A DNA stretch of 64,000 nucleotides from Apostichopus japonicus (lineage: Eukaryota; Echinodermata; Holothuroidea; Aspidochirotida; Stichopodidae). The notes under the pieces are model-generated. The model made no database searches. It saw only the letters and a program-made list of their open reading frames with translations, and was not told where the DNA came from. The stretch lies in the NCBI RefSeq assembly GCF_037975245.1, contig NC_092562.1:7043501-7107500 (forward strand), read 5' to 3'. The position numbers and the translations under genes are program-made. Below are positions 11,388-22,954 of this stretch, piece after piece; position 1 is the first letter of the stretch; every line of letters begins with the position of its first letter.

Positions 11388-14139
11388 GTGAGTCACCACA
11401 ACATGCCACAGTAATTCTACTGTACATACAATCATTTCACCAACAAGTAAGTTATTCCGCTCGGTGTTGCTTCCTTGTCTATTATTGACAAACAATAAAT
11501 GCTGCCTGAAGAAAAATCAAATTGTTATGAGAGAGCGTCAGACAATTGACTACAGTAGTGACAGCCTATGATTACGCTCTGGCAATGGTTCAGGTGTGAC
11601 AACAAGGCTGAGAAGACTATCGAGGGTGTATTCTCAGTGGATCTTCTATAATAGGGAATTGAGAACCCCTCCCCCAGTATATTGTAAGAGACTGGAGGAA
11701 AATATATTGTTGACATATGACCCCTGAGAGTAAAAATTCTTAGATTGATACATGGATACATGTGTGCGAGATTAGTGATTTAAAATTGTGCAATTAGTAA
11801 GCATAGTATACATTTACTTGGTTACAAGCTATACTTTCAGTTAGTCGTCCATTGTTTTCATCACTAAAATATATATTTGTGTTATCTACTTTTCAGAGAA
11901 GTTTATTGCAATTGCTGTACATTATAGTATACACATTCATCCAAAGTTCATCTGTTATTGTGAAGCAGCTTATCAAACCCTAATTTCTCTTTCCGTTTAT
12001 CCTAATCCAATAACATGGATAATAAGCCATGTGCAACGTAGAGTGTAAGCGGCGAAATTGAAGTTACTTTTTTTTCAAGCCGGGTATACTATAATGGCAA
12101 AGCGATTGGTTACTATATAATACCCTGCAGGGCCTGTTCAACTCTAGTTTAGAACAAAGTCACTATGGAATGCCAAAAGGGTAAAATTCGTTAACAACGT
12201 CCTGATTTGTAGCAACAAAAATGTAATTGTGATTTGTATGAATAACCATGTGAACATTGTTAACAACATGATTTTCGGCAAACCAAACACCAAACTTTCT
12301 TATGTGAACATTCGTATATCATAACCATTGTAGACTACGCCTCCAAAAACTTTTTGAAGGGCACTGTTGTTGCAAATCACATTTTTAACGATATTTAAAT
12401 GTTTGTTGCCACAAATCACATTGTTGTTGTTAAAAATCCTTTTGTTTTACCTTTTCGCGTTGCATAAGTCAGGGGTAGATTCGACACTGTCACGTGGGTA
12501 CTACGATACGTCTAGTAGTTCCACACGGAAAACATTAACTGCGAGTGGCATGCGCAGGATTCAAAGGTGGGGGACCAAGTTTAGAATTTCCCATGACAGA
12601 TTTAGGGGGCCTGAACCTCAATGGAAGAACCAGATGCGAAACAAGGAGTGTGTAAAGGAGGGGTGCTGCTCTGGGGTCATTGAAGCCGACTCCCACGTAC
12701 GGGGGTCTGGGGCTTGTTGCCATAAAAAATATGAGACGTCACTTTTTTCACTCTCAGGCATATTTAGACTGTAAGTTAAATATATACATAAGTAGCTCTA
12801 AACACAAGATCGTGATAAAATGTACTTTGTGTGAGGTTTAAATGGAGGGGGGGACCCTCGGCATATGGTCTAATTCTTCCCCAGCTGAATACACAAAAAA
12901 TCCTCCGACTGAACCATTCCCCAGATTGGCGATGGGAGGTGTGGCAAGCCACTGGGAACAGCGTAGAGTTCTGCATGAATTTTGGAGATAGGGGGGAGGG
13001 AGAATGACCTGATACAATGGTACAAACCATCAGTAATAAATAGCTAACATTCAGTAATCTATCATTAATTGTGCCTCTGTGTTTTCTTTCTAGCTCTTTT
13101 GACCATAAGAAAACGAAATAACTGGCCAGTGGCAGCAAGCGTTCGGCCCTCGCAAGATGCTCGATTTCTCTGCTACCCAGACAGTAATCATCTTGAATTT
13201 CGCCATGTCAGGAATTCCAGCTATGTCTTCGTTCGTGACGCCATTTTTAAGCGTAGTAACTACTACAAATGTATATCCATATCTCCAGATGACACTAGAG
13301 CGGCAGGCATTATTGCTGTCAATGGTGATGCCAACCTCTTTGTGTGTTGCACAGACGTATTTTACCTCTACTGGACTCGTTCTTGCCTTAAACTCTTCCC
13401 ACGTCTTGCAGAACTCGGTTCATTGAACAACAATACGGACATGTCATGCGCTTTCTCACCGGACGGTGCCCTTATAGTGGTGACCACTGGCACGGGTGCC
13501 ATGTTTCTAGTCAGTAGGTACACATTACGGCTGGTGCTGGGTGTTCTACCTAGGAAGAAATCTGACCAGAACCTACTTTTGTGTTGCGCTTCGGCATTTG
13601 ATTTTCATCCCTTGGTGAGCGTCGGCTTAATAGCATGCTGTACAAGTGATAAGTCTCTAGCACTCTTCAGTGTGTCCTCTGACAGGTTTACAAGAATGGT
13701 TCCTTATGAAGACACAGTCGGATCGCCCACGATTGTGCGCTTTAATGCACTAGGTACCAAGGTGGCCGTGGCAGGCGACAACTCTCATATAGTCATTCAT
13801 GATGCCCAAAACTTGAGTGTCCAAATGGCAGTGGATACAACCATCCCTTGTCCACGATGCGCCATTAAGATACCCACACACAGCCCAGGTAACTCTAGCA
13901 GAAGGCAAACAACATTCCTCAGTGTTAGCTTTTCCCATGATTCCTTGCACATGGCGGCCTCCTCAACAGATGGCTTAGTACGAGTGTGGAAGCTACCGAC
14001 AGTTCAATCTTTACTTCAGTTGTGCAGATTGGCTATCATTAAAGTAACACCAATTCATAAGATCTACAAGCTACCGCTTCCTGATGTTTTAAAAGGTTTA
14101 ATTGTGTGCAAGCCCACAGAAAGAGCTTCACCAAATTAG
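10976..14139 (+). CDS. WD40-like/SOCS-box protein, WSB-like (two coding exons, 485 aa)
   Basis: Exons 10976-11387 and 13094-14139 join in phase 1 across a GTGAGT donor and a TTTCTTTCTAG acceptor, giving 485 residues. The C-terminus is a SOCS box: BC-box SLLQLCRLAI (about residues 442-452) and cullin-5 box LPLP (about 464-467). SOCS-box proteins recruit elongin B/C and CUL5-RBX2 to ubiquitinate a bound substrate. Ahead of it are WD40-like strands, for example CAFSPDGALIVV (about 256-267) and VSFSHDSLHMAASSTDGLVRVW (about 414-437, first and last parts typical of the family). The order WD repeats then SOCS box matches WSB1/WSB2. The N-terminal 138 residues are unlike WSB and start MGNTNS, a good N-myristoylation signal. 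Repeats are degenerate, so exact blade count and orthology are uncertain; the SOCS box is secure. Confidence 0.8.
11388..13093 (+). other. Intron of the WD40/SOCS gene
   Basis: GT-AG intron of about 1.7 kb. It contains a diverged repeat at 12655-12850 that resembles 19200-19365. The short ORFs in it are not conserved-looking. Confidence 0.75.
12655..12850 (+). repeat. Unclassified dispersed repeat, copy A
   Basis: GAGGGGTGCTGCTCTGG, GCCGACTCCCAC, AAAAAATATGAGACGTCA, AGGCATATTTA and TGTGTGAGGTTTAAA occur in the same order and spacing as in 19200-19365. No terminal repeats were found. Confidence 0.55.
13094..14139 (+). CDS. WD40/SOCS gene, coding exon 2 (terminal)
   Basis: It encodes residues 138-485 and the TAG stop at 14137-14139. 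The single long exon carries all WD-like strands and the SOCS box. A large intron-free C-terminal exon is unusual for WD40 genes and could reflect intron loss or partial retroposition; that is inference. Confidence 0.85.
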
Positions 14140-14285
14140 ACTGCAATTTTAATAAGACCGAAAGTCCAATATATAACTACTATAACTACTACTTTATACT
14201 GCAACTCAAGTTGTACGGTGGTAGTTCAATTTGTGTTGTCAGGCACAGAAACTTGTAGTCACAATTAAGAATAATTTCTCGACAG

Positions 14286-14391
14286 TGGGTGCATGTGTAC
14301 TATAGGGTAGCAAGTGTAAGGGGGTTTGTCCCTCCCCTCCCCTCTCTATTGGGAGGGGAGAGACAAATCCCCTCACTATATGTGCACCCTC
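14286..14391. repeat. Foldback/MITE-like inverted repeat in the probable 3' UTR
   Basis: Left arm GGGTGCATGTGTACTATAG...GGGGTTTGTCCCTCCCCTCCC pairs with right arm GGGAGGGGAGAGACAAATCCCC...TATATGTGCACCC. The inner 21 bp pair with only G-U wobbles in RNA around a short TCTCTATT loop. The shape suggests a small inserted foldback element. Confidence 0.75.
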
Positions 14392-15197
14392 AAAATATCC
14401 CTGATTTCCCCAACAAAATTTCAGATAATTTATCAATCACTGTGTAATTCTTGCCCAAACCTGTTATAGTTTAGTCTTTGACAGGGAAAGAACATCCAAC
14501 AAAAATATCATTTTTCCAAATGGATGTTAATGACTTAATGTTGAATCATTTTGGTAACTTAATGTAACAGGCTTAAGTACAACACATAGAAAGTACAACA
14601 GGTTATACCTGCAGTGGCACCAGTTTGCATGTTCCATGACAACATTTAAAAAGTCCTTTGTCTCTCTCCCAGTCAGAGGCAGCACTGCCCAAATCATGCA
14701 ATCTTCTGTGTATTATATTCAGGAAACTATTCTAGTTTGTAAACCATGTGGTCATTTCGTTATATATTGGCACAGTTTGAAGAAATTTTCTTGTTTTCTC
14801 TCATTTTAGTTGGTCTGTTTTTTGTATTAATTAGGTGCACAATAATATGTTTGTTTATAAACAAACGTGTCTTAAAGAATGGTTGAAAGCAAGAATACCT
14901 ATGTCTCGTTAAAGATTTAAGTCGGTTTTGCCCATTCAAGTTATCTAATCTTTAGCTTATCTTTTCACAAGCTTTGAATTTATTTATAATTAACTTTCTG
15001 TTTGCTTTGGTCACAATACCTGGGAATAGCTTAAACCGTACGTATCTTCAATCAGACATCTAGGTGTGTCCAATCGACCATTCTTTTCCATATGGGATTG
15101 ACTATAGTAAAGGGTTGGTATACATGTTTTGAGTTTAGTGTATTGTGTTGATTGTTGTCTCTTATAGTGATGGTAACAGGGGCTATTTAATTTACTG

Positions 15198-15203
15198 AAT
15201 AAA
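15198..15203 (+). terminator. Candidate poly(A) signal of the WD40/SOCS gene
   Basis: Canonical AATAAA about 1.06 kb after the stop codon, followed within 30 bases by GTGTTTCGT and further T/G-rich sequence. Other AATAAA-like words exist, so cDNA would be needed to be sure. Confidence 0.4.
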
Positions 15204-15409
15204 GTGTTTCGTCATCATTAGAGCATGTATGACTACTGTATATGTATATGGGAAGAGGGGGGGGGGGAGTAGTTATGACTCTTTCTGCTCTGAATGAGAT
15301 TAGCATTCAACGAATATAACATATATATTGTTAGAAATAAGCAGAGAAATAAGATATGATTCATAATTTGCAATAAAGAGTATTGTTCTAGAAAATATAG
15401 TGGAATTAA

Positions 15410-15782
<373 letters not shown>

Positions 15783-16904
15783 CCTGTATTATTTTCCTGT
15801 ATTATAATATTAACCGTCCAGCCTTTGAGAATCACATAGGACTACCGTGGCAATGGAAGTAATACTTATACTACAATCACTATAATGTAGGTATAATGTC
15901 TGAACGACTTGTGATTTACAATACTTTCCTTTGTCATTGACTTGGTTATTCACATGGTTACAGGCTTGATGTGACTTGTTTGATTGTCAAATCCCTTTTT
16001 GGATCTCTGTTATCTTAATCTCAAGCCTACACCAAGTCGCATAGTGTATACTTTGTTTATTTATGGATTTTATGTGTGTTTTGGATAAACAATGCAGAAT
16101 ATGAATTGCATTCTATAATCGGCCCCATAGGATTAACAAATTTCAGGATTGGCATGTATCCTGCTTTAAGCAGTCATTCACTCAGATCAGTTTCAGGATA
16201 AACTCCAATAGATATTACCTATATAGGGGAGATGAGCCAGACATTTTCCAGATTCGCAGCATATCTTGGGGTAGGGTTGACAAGGGTTAGATCCCCAAAG
16301 CGTCAAGCAATAGTTGTTTTATGCAGTTTGGTAGTACGCTGCATCATATGGGTGAACTAGAAAGACACTCACCACAGAGTTGTTATGGAAAACCTCCTTG
16401 CACTCACTGCCTTGATATAACATGAATTGTCCAAACAGAACATCTAATATATTGTTGAGGCTTACATCACTAAATATATGACTGGAACGGTATGTAAAGC
16501 TTATTACATTTTGTACTTGATATTATTACATCACGCTAACTTATGCTGCAATACTTTCCTTTAATTTATCCATTTTCTGCGTCAATTGTACATGTTTACT
16601 GCCTTGTAACAGTCTTATATTTTAACTCAGAAACAAATTTGGATTGCATTTTCTGCTCTATATAATGTGCAATGAAATATTGATGACTTTGACACAAATA
16701 TGCAAGCTTCGTTGTTATTTTTTCCTCTGAAGTACTTCCGAAGACAACAATTTGATTTCAGAAGAATGGTGCTGCTCGGATTACTGCCTGAAAGACCCAC
16801 ATTATTACTCTGACCACAGACTATTCCTAGTAGCAGATAAAGATGCTACAAGTCTTATTGAAAAAAAAGATCGAAAATGCTCAGTTTGCACAATGACATC
16901 TTTC
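15783..16904. other. Intergenic, nothing recognised
   Basis: AT-rich sequence without a convincing ORF, repeat boundary or RNA gene. Confidence 0.5.
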
Positions 16905-17935
16905 TAGTATTTCATTTGCGATTCCATGCCGAAGGCAAGATGAATATGTGCGATGGTGATAGCTTGTGTGTCTACATAGGTGCAGGCCTATGTGTGTTAC
17001 ACCTTTGGTTTATAAACGCTGACTTAAAACCATAGATGCTTGTTGAATCCACCTTAGTGATCATAAGAACCATATTTTTTTTTCATAGAGACCCAAATAT
17101 CATTTGAGTTTAAACTAAATAAAGGTCAAGATATAGAAACCCGGTAAACATGGTAGTCAAAGCTTGCATGAACTACATCCTTGTTATGTAGATCCAATTC
17201 ATCTGGAAAAGTTAATATAGAAGCCTCAAAATCCTGTAAACATTGCAACTCAAAAGTGAAGCTTGCATGAACTTTTGTGGAGATCAAAGGTCATTTGGGG
17301 TCACCAGGGAGTCAAAGTGTGTAAACCTCGTAAACATGATATCTCAAGAAGGAAAGCTTGGATCAATCTCGCATTTCGTGTGAAGGAGTACCACATTGAG
17401 TTTAAAATCCCTATTGTTTTTGGTGCAGGTCCAAGTCTATTTGGGGTCACTAGAGGTCAAATTGTGAAATCGTTGTAAACACGATAACTCAAGAAGGGAA
17501 GGATGGACGAATCTCATATTTAGTATGTAGTTGGTACACGTTCAGTACAAGATTTTATTGAGGTCAAAGGTCATTTGGAGTCACCAGACGCCAAATTGTT
17601 GAAACATTGTTTTATAAGCTACCGTATCTCCCACATACCAGCTGATACGAAACTATACGAATAGGAGGCTATTGTCAATTGGAAATGAGCTTATGGGCAT
17701 CCGTAGAATCTAAAACTGAAAAGAACCAACTCGCATTGTCTTCAAAAGCCTTATTTTGCGTGCAGAAAGGCGTACTTTGTAGTACAGCAGTTCTATTGGA
17801 CGTTTTCCGTCTATCGGGTTGGATGTAGTTTCGTTGTGACCAGGCAGCGTTAATGAAACTTAATAGTTCGTCTAGTTAGATTTTTTGCTATGACCATTCT
17901 CAATGCGAAATATTGGTTTGGCAGTGAGTTCACGA
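16905..17935 (+). repeat. AGGTCA-bearing dispersed repeat, longest copy
   Basis: It starts with the GATTCCATGCCGAAGGCA head and has internal near-duplicate modules built from GGTCA, GTAAACACGATAACTCAAGAAGG and TACCACATTGAGT. A perfect AGGTCAAAGGTCA lies at 17561-17573, followed by TTTGGAGTCACCAGACGCC, the uninterrupted version of the site into which the hAT element at 26779 inserted. The tail (GCTTATGGGCATCCGTAGAAT) aligns with 28520 onward. It has no coding capacity. Confidence 0.8.
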
Positions 17936-18135
17936 ACTTTTGTCTGCATCGGCTGTTGATCTCAATTTGTGTAATCTCTTCCACCAGTTTCAGCGTAACG
18001 TTCGACTTTCGTCACGTTTATGATTATGGGACAACTTGCATACTAACCTGGCTAGGCCCGTGAGCAATTTTATGTTGTCTAGGCCAGCGACGGTTGGGTA
18101 GAACAGGGTGCAACGTGAATAATACCAGCCAGAAT

Positions 18136-18517
18136 CAGTGGCGGAGATAGGGGGTATTGGTCAGGAGGGGCGAGAACGGTCTATGGGGGCGCTTTCGACA
18201 CTATCTAAGCGGAGCGCCACCACTGGTTGGGAAAGAGAAATTTTTTGAGTAAAGATACTCCCTAGATCGCCGGAAATTACCCTTTCCGGGCCTGGCTAAT
18301 TTGCGGCGATCAACGAAGAATAAATAGGTGTCATCGTCAAATTACATCAACAAAATGTGACAAATGTCAGTAAGTAGATGAGAGAGCAATAAAAAAGTCA
18401 ATAATCACGCATAAGTAAAAAGTGGTAAAGAGCTGAAAAGGGCGCCAGCAGTCCATTTGAGTCCGTCGGGGAGGGGGGGGGGCATCCGCCCCTGACTCTA
18501 TGGACGCTCCGCCACTG
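18136..18517 (+). mobile_element. Short non-autonomous hAT element (382 bp)
   Basis: Termini are CAGTGGCGGAG and CTCCGCCACTG, an 11-bp perfect inverted repeat. Flanks are GCCAGAAT (18128-18135) and GTCAGAAT (18518-18525), an 8-bp target duplication with one change, as expected for hAT. It carries the subterminal block ACTATCTAAGCGGAGCGCCA shared with 29531-30595 and 22335-22445. No transposase. Confidence 0.8.
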
Positions 18518-18834
18518 GTCAGAATACCAATACACTTAAGATGGCAAAACATCTCCTTAAATATTTCATTAAGGCATTTTCCTACTGGCTATCAGTCATA
18601 ATTCGCAAAGTATTGGACAATTTGAGGAGTTTTGAGACAAGCTTACGTAGCACCATGTATCTGCCGAACAGGCTTGTTCATAGAAAGTATTTATGTTGTA
18701 GATCTGTACTTCGGAGACTTAAACAACAATCATAGGCCTACTGGCAAGTGTAATTTGGCGAATAGATTTTTAGCCACGGTCGCCAAATAGTGAGTACTTT
18801 TAAAAATATGTGTCGAGGCCTGAAAACCTTCAAA

Positions 18835-19050
18835 ACATGAAGTAGAAATCATGGACACTTTTCATACATGGTATATGGATTTGCCATATTGAGTACAAGG
18901 ATCCTATTGCCTGTGAGGTCAATCTCCTACAGGTCACCAGAGGTCAACTCTGAAGAACCTTTTACATGATATCTAACGATGAAATCGTGGACCTCTAATA
19001 CTTGGTGTGTGGATTCATAACAATTTTTTTATTGTTTTTGGTGGAGGTGT
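18835..19050 (+). repeat. AGGTCA-bearing dispersed repeat, fragment
   Basis: AGGTCACCAGAGGTCAACTC, ACATGATATCTAACGATG and TTGGTGTGTGGATTCATAA follow the module order of the long copy, with strong divergence. Confidence 0.65.
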
Positions 19051-19199
19051 GTATAGCCACGTATACAGTCGACTGACCTGAGTTTATCATGCCATAACGG
19101 TATTGTAACAGCTAGTTCTGGTTATACTAACAAGCAGAAGTCTAGTGCATTGAAGTCATCGAAACCTCAATGCATTTTGCATTCTGGTCTATAAACGGA

Positions 19200-19365
19200 G
19201 AGGTGCTGTCCTGGAGGAATAAGGCCGACTTTTTTTACCCAAAAAAATATATGGACGTCAAATGGTGCATTCATAGGCATATTTAAACTAATTTAGGGCT
19301 AAACAAGTAGGTCAAACGTACGATTTTGCTAATAAATACTTGTGTGAGTTCTAAAAAATTGGAAG
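19200..19365 (+). repeat. Unclassified dispersed repeat, copy B
   Basis: Diverged match to 12655-12850 (GAGGTGCTGTCCTGG, GCCGACTTTTT, ATATATGGACGTCAAA, AGGCATATTTAAACTAA). Confidence 0.5.
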
Positions 19366-20548
19366 GGGTATGTGATGTCGAAAAAAAAGGAGGGATGTGT
19401 AACATACTTGAATAGGAGAATATGTATTGCTATGCACCCTCAACAGCTGATCGTTACATAAACCTCGTTTTGCTAATCCGCTATCTTGTGTGTAGGACCT
19501 CTTATTTCCAGACCCAATATATTACAGGATGTACACCCGTAGTAGTGGTCTTATCCTTTCCCGGCTAAATGGGCAACCCACTGCACTAATGTCAAGTTTT
19601 CATCCATCATACTATCTTAGTGTGGTGTTTAGTAAACACAAATGATCATGGATTGTTGGACTTTAGTAGCTTTGAAGATGATTCCTCTATGTCCTAGCCT
19701 CCTAGGTTCTCAAGCTTTTTCTATCCATGGACCCCTTGATATAAACTGAAATGTTTGGAGGACCCCCGGACAGTGACCGACGGCCTGGGGGAGGGGTATA
19801 CGGGGAGGGGGTTTCCCCCTCCCCTTTTTGAATTCTTTTCAATATTTGAGGGTTAGATGCGAAATGGTGCATTATTTTGTGACTTTTGAAGTAAATTTAT
19901 GTTCAAGAATTTATGTTTAGAAATGCATTTTTTCTGGGCATGGAATGCAGTTTTCCTAGGCCTGCAAGTATTGCTAGGCATAGGCCTACTTGCAAATTCT
20001 TACTTTCAAATTATATATTTCCCAATTAAATTTTAATTTGTTGTTGTCAGATACAAACTGGTTGATTCTGCATGAGGTCAGGAGAATTATTGGTTTCTTT
20101 GTCAGAGATAGCTGCAAATGGCACCGTTTTTTTTTTGTCAAATCCAAGTTAGTTATAACTTTTCCTCCACCAAATTTCAGCTCAGTCATCAATTATGTAC
20201 CACCAGTCTTTTTAACCATACTAGTCTTCCCCCTGGAACCAACCCGCCCATATAGTCCTGCGGGACTAGGTGGGCATAGGCAAAAATCTGATTTGATCTG
20301 TGCTACTGCCGTTCATCTTTGTTACATCGAAATGAAAAATTGTAAGTGTATATAGTCTTGGAAATTACCAAAGTGGGCTACTATTGAACTCCAGTCCTCG
20401 TTCAGTGCATTGCTCAATAGCTTCCTGGTGATTCTGTAATCAAAGTCTTTATTTTTGAGACTTAAAAACGCATAATGAATATAACAAACGGAACTATAAC
20501 AGGCGCGTATCCAGTGGGGGGTGTTGGGGGCGCGCGCCCCCCGGGTAA

Positions 20549-20708
20549 GAAAAAGAGGAGAGAAAAAAAAGAGAAGAAAAAAGGAAAAAAAGAGGGGAAA
20601 AAAGGAAAAAAGAGGGGAAAGAAGAGGAGGAGGAGCAGAGGAAGGAAGGGAAAAGAAAAAGAAGAAGGAGAGAAAAGAAAAGAAAAGAAAAGGAGGGAGT
20701 AGAAGATA
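20549..20708 (+). repeat. Homopurine tract, about 160 nt
   Basis: Almost uninterrupted A/G on the plus strand, with AAAAGAAAAGAAAAG repeats at the end. Lys/Glu/Arg-rich ORFs on one strand and Phe/Ser/Leu-rich ORFs on the other are composition artefacts. Such tracts can form triplex DNA. Confidence 0.9.
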
Positions 20709-21119
20709 AACGCCAAGACACCGGGAAGAGAAAGAGGAACAGTGACATCATTACAGCGCTTAACCCTATTATATACATATGACCGGGTAGCCAGTGACGG
20801 ATGGAGGATTTCGGAAGGGGCGTGCGCCTCACCCTACCCCTTACACCGACAACTCCATTTTTTACGTTTCCATTTTTCCTCTCTCACTAATGTATCTATA
20901 TATATACCATATATGGTATACCATAACGCGTGTGTGTGTATGGACGCCTTAAACAATTGTGCTATGAAACCAACTGTGGCTGGTCTCGAACTCGACCGAG
21001 TCGTCGGGGAACATGACGCATTTCGGGAATGGGGCGAGCGCCGCCCCCCCCCCCCCCGAGCATATTTTTTTTATGATATCGCTAGTAAATTCGAAATAGA
21101 AAATGCTTAGATGCAACTT

Positions 21120-21271
21120 ACAAGGCATGGGAAGTGTCATTTCCATCGATCTGGGAGGCATTTTCGGCCAAAATTTTCTTGTACGCTTCGTGCCAACTCG
21201 TGGTGGCGCTACGCTTAGATAGTTTGCCTGCAGGCTTCGCCCCTCCCTTGGCAAATTATTCACTACGCGTC
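21120..21271 (-). repeat. hAT subterminal block copy inside 20500-22490
   Basis: GGGAAGTGTCATTTCC, GATCTGGGAGG, GCCAACTCGTGGTGGCGCT and CTTAGATAGT match 22335-22445 in the same orientation and end in CACTACGCGTCTG. This looks like a nested or duplicated element end. Confidence 0.55.
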
Positions 21272-22571
21272 TGTTCGAATTTGTAAAGCAAACAGCAGAT
21301 ATCACATCATATCAGTGAGCATGAAAATGGCGTTCCAGGATGAACAGCCTCAAAACTGTCTATGTGTGTAGTCAAAGGCGAATGAGCCAAATTTGATTTG
21401 GGAGCTGTAACGACTTGCCCGAAAAATATAACCAACATTTTCGCGCGCTCCGGGCGCGTTCAACATGTTAATGTCAATATCATATATGCAAGCATCGGTT
21501 ATTACATCGCATGCCATCGTGTACCGTACGGTCACTGAAAGTTGCGCAGTATACCGCGAGATGCTCATATAAACAACGAATTGTCCTATGTAGATGGAGA
21601 AAGAGCATGGAGGTCCAATTATGTCAAAACTCTCTTTTACATTAGTAATGGTGAATTAGTCGGCCAAGCTTAGAACTTTATTTTAATTACCAAGGAGATA
21701 ATTTTTAAACTATTCATTTCCTTTAGCTACATCATTGCATTTTGTTTCTTTCAGTATAGGTGCCCGAAAAATTCTCAGCATATTGCCCGAATTTTCAGAA
21801 AGAAATATTTCGTTAGCCCCCCCCCCCGCCTCCTTGACCTATGAGTGTAGTGTTCGTTTTCGGAAATATCTGGTATATTTTTCATTTCCTTCAACGAAGT
21901 TTTATAATAGCCGTTATAGGAGGTTTCAATATTTGTACACCAATAAATTAACTGTGTCTGAATTTTCGAAAATTTCCTGACCAACATTCTTCATCATACT
22001 TCCCTCTACTCGTGCAATTTTGACCAGTCTGTTAGGGGTTCAAGGAGGTTTTTCTATATTGGTTGTCCATAGATGAAATTTTTTGCAACATTATGGGTAT
22101 GTTTTGAAGTGAGTTTAATCACGAGAAATGTGAATTTTGAAATTCTGCACAAAAAATGGGCTGTCGGGTATTGTGGGCCGCGACGTAGAATCACCTACAA
22201 AAAGCAATGATCCACAGGAGATGCGATGAGGTCGAACATGATGTGTGACTGGTGACAATCTTCAAAAAGGTTATGGATGGGAAAAAAACTATTGGGAAAT
22301 ACTTGGTTCTCAGGCAAAAGTGTACATCTGGTTGGTCATTTTCAAGCCCGAGAAGTGTCATTTCCGGTGATCTGGGGGGTATCAAAACCAGAAATTTTCT
22401 GGTACGCTGCGCGCCAACCGATGGTGGCGCTCCGCTTAGATAGTAATTCGCCCCCCCCCCCCGGGTTATAAAATCCTAGATACGCCCCTGTATAAGAAAA
22501 CATTGGAAAAAATAATATGGCCAACAAATGTAAGAAACCTAGCTCTTGGATTCCAGTCCTTATTCTGCTCA

Positions 22572-22901
22572 AGAGTCAGTGGCTCCTTGAGCCTGTACAT
22601 CAGAGACCAGTTTTTGTACGTTTGGTTTCACCTTTGTTACGGCCATCCGTAAGTCATTATGAATTGTGAGTTTGTTCCGGAACTTAGTTTTCATGTGCAC
22701 AACGGCACAGAAAGTAGATTCTGTCAAGTATGTAGTTGCGAAAAGGATTATTGCTTTCTCCAAAGCGATCTTCGTTAAATTTGGGGCAATCAATGCTCCT
22801 TCAGCAATCCAGAATTTAGCATAGCCATGCCTTTCCAAATATCTTCTTTTGACGATCGAGGATTGAATTTCGATGAGTTCCTCCGCATCAGGAACATCCA
22901 C
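22572..22901 (-). pseudogene. hAT transposase C-terminal remnant (ZBED5/GTF2IRD-like)
   Basis: A 110-codon open frame reads YLTESTFCAVVHMKTKFRNK, then NDLRMAVTKVKPNVQKLV. This resembles the C-terminal hAT dimerisation region of ZBED5/FAM200-type transposases (typical pattern: YLCE-GFS-L--MKTKYRS-L--E-DLR--L). The N-terminal zinc finger and catalytic core are absent. It lies in the old hAT element whose right end is near 23378. I infer a dead transposase fragment, not a host gene. Confidence 0.65.
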
Positions 22902-22954
22902 CCTTCTTTTTTACGGACCCCCTGCGGACCCCTTTGCCATCACGGACCCCCAAA

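Larger units (their letters stand above)
14140..15220 (+). other. Probable 3' UTR of the WD40/SOCS gene
   Basis: Sequence from the stop codon to a candidate AATAAA at 15198-15203 followed by GT-rich DNA. It holds the strong inverted repeat at 14286-14391. The end point is inferred from the poly(A) signal only. Confidence 0.45.
20495..22495 (-). mobile_element. hAT-like element (1991 bp) with 5-bp target duplication
   Basis: The element (20500-22490) begins CAGGCGCGTATCCAG and ends CTAGATACGCCCCTG, a 15-bp imperfect inverted repeat, flanked by TATAA on both sides (20495-20499 and 22491-22495). The right end, read inverted, shares the block ACTATCTAAGCGGAGCGCCACCATCGG (first 20 bases exact) with 29531-30595, which also has a 5-bp duplication. 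It contains a purine tract and further nested fragments, but no transposase was seen. Confidence 0.75.

Noticed and set aside
12367-12774. 135-codon ORF
   Set aside because: It lies in the WD40/SOCS intron, crosses a dispersed repeat and has no family features.
20462-20832. Lys/Glu/Arg-rich and Phe/Ser/Leu-rich ORFs on opposite strands
   Set aside because: They are direct products of the homopurine tract.
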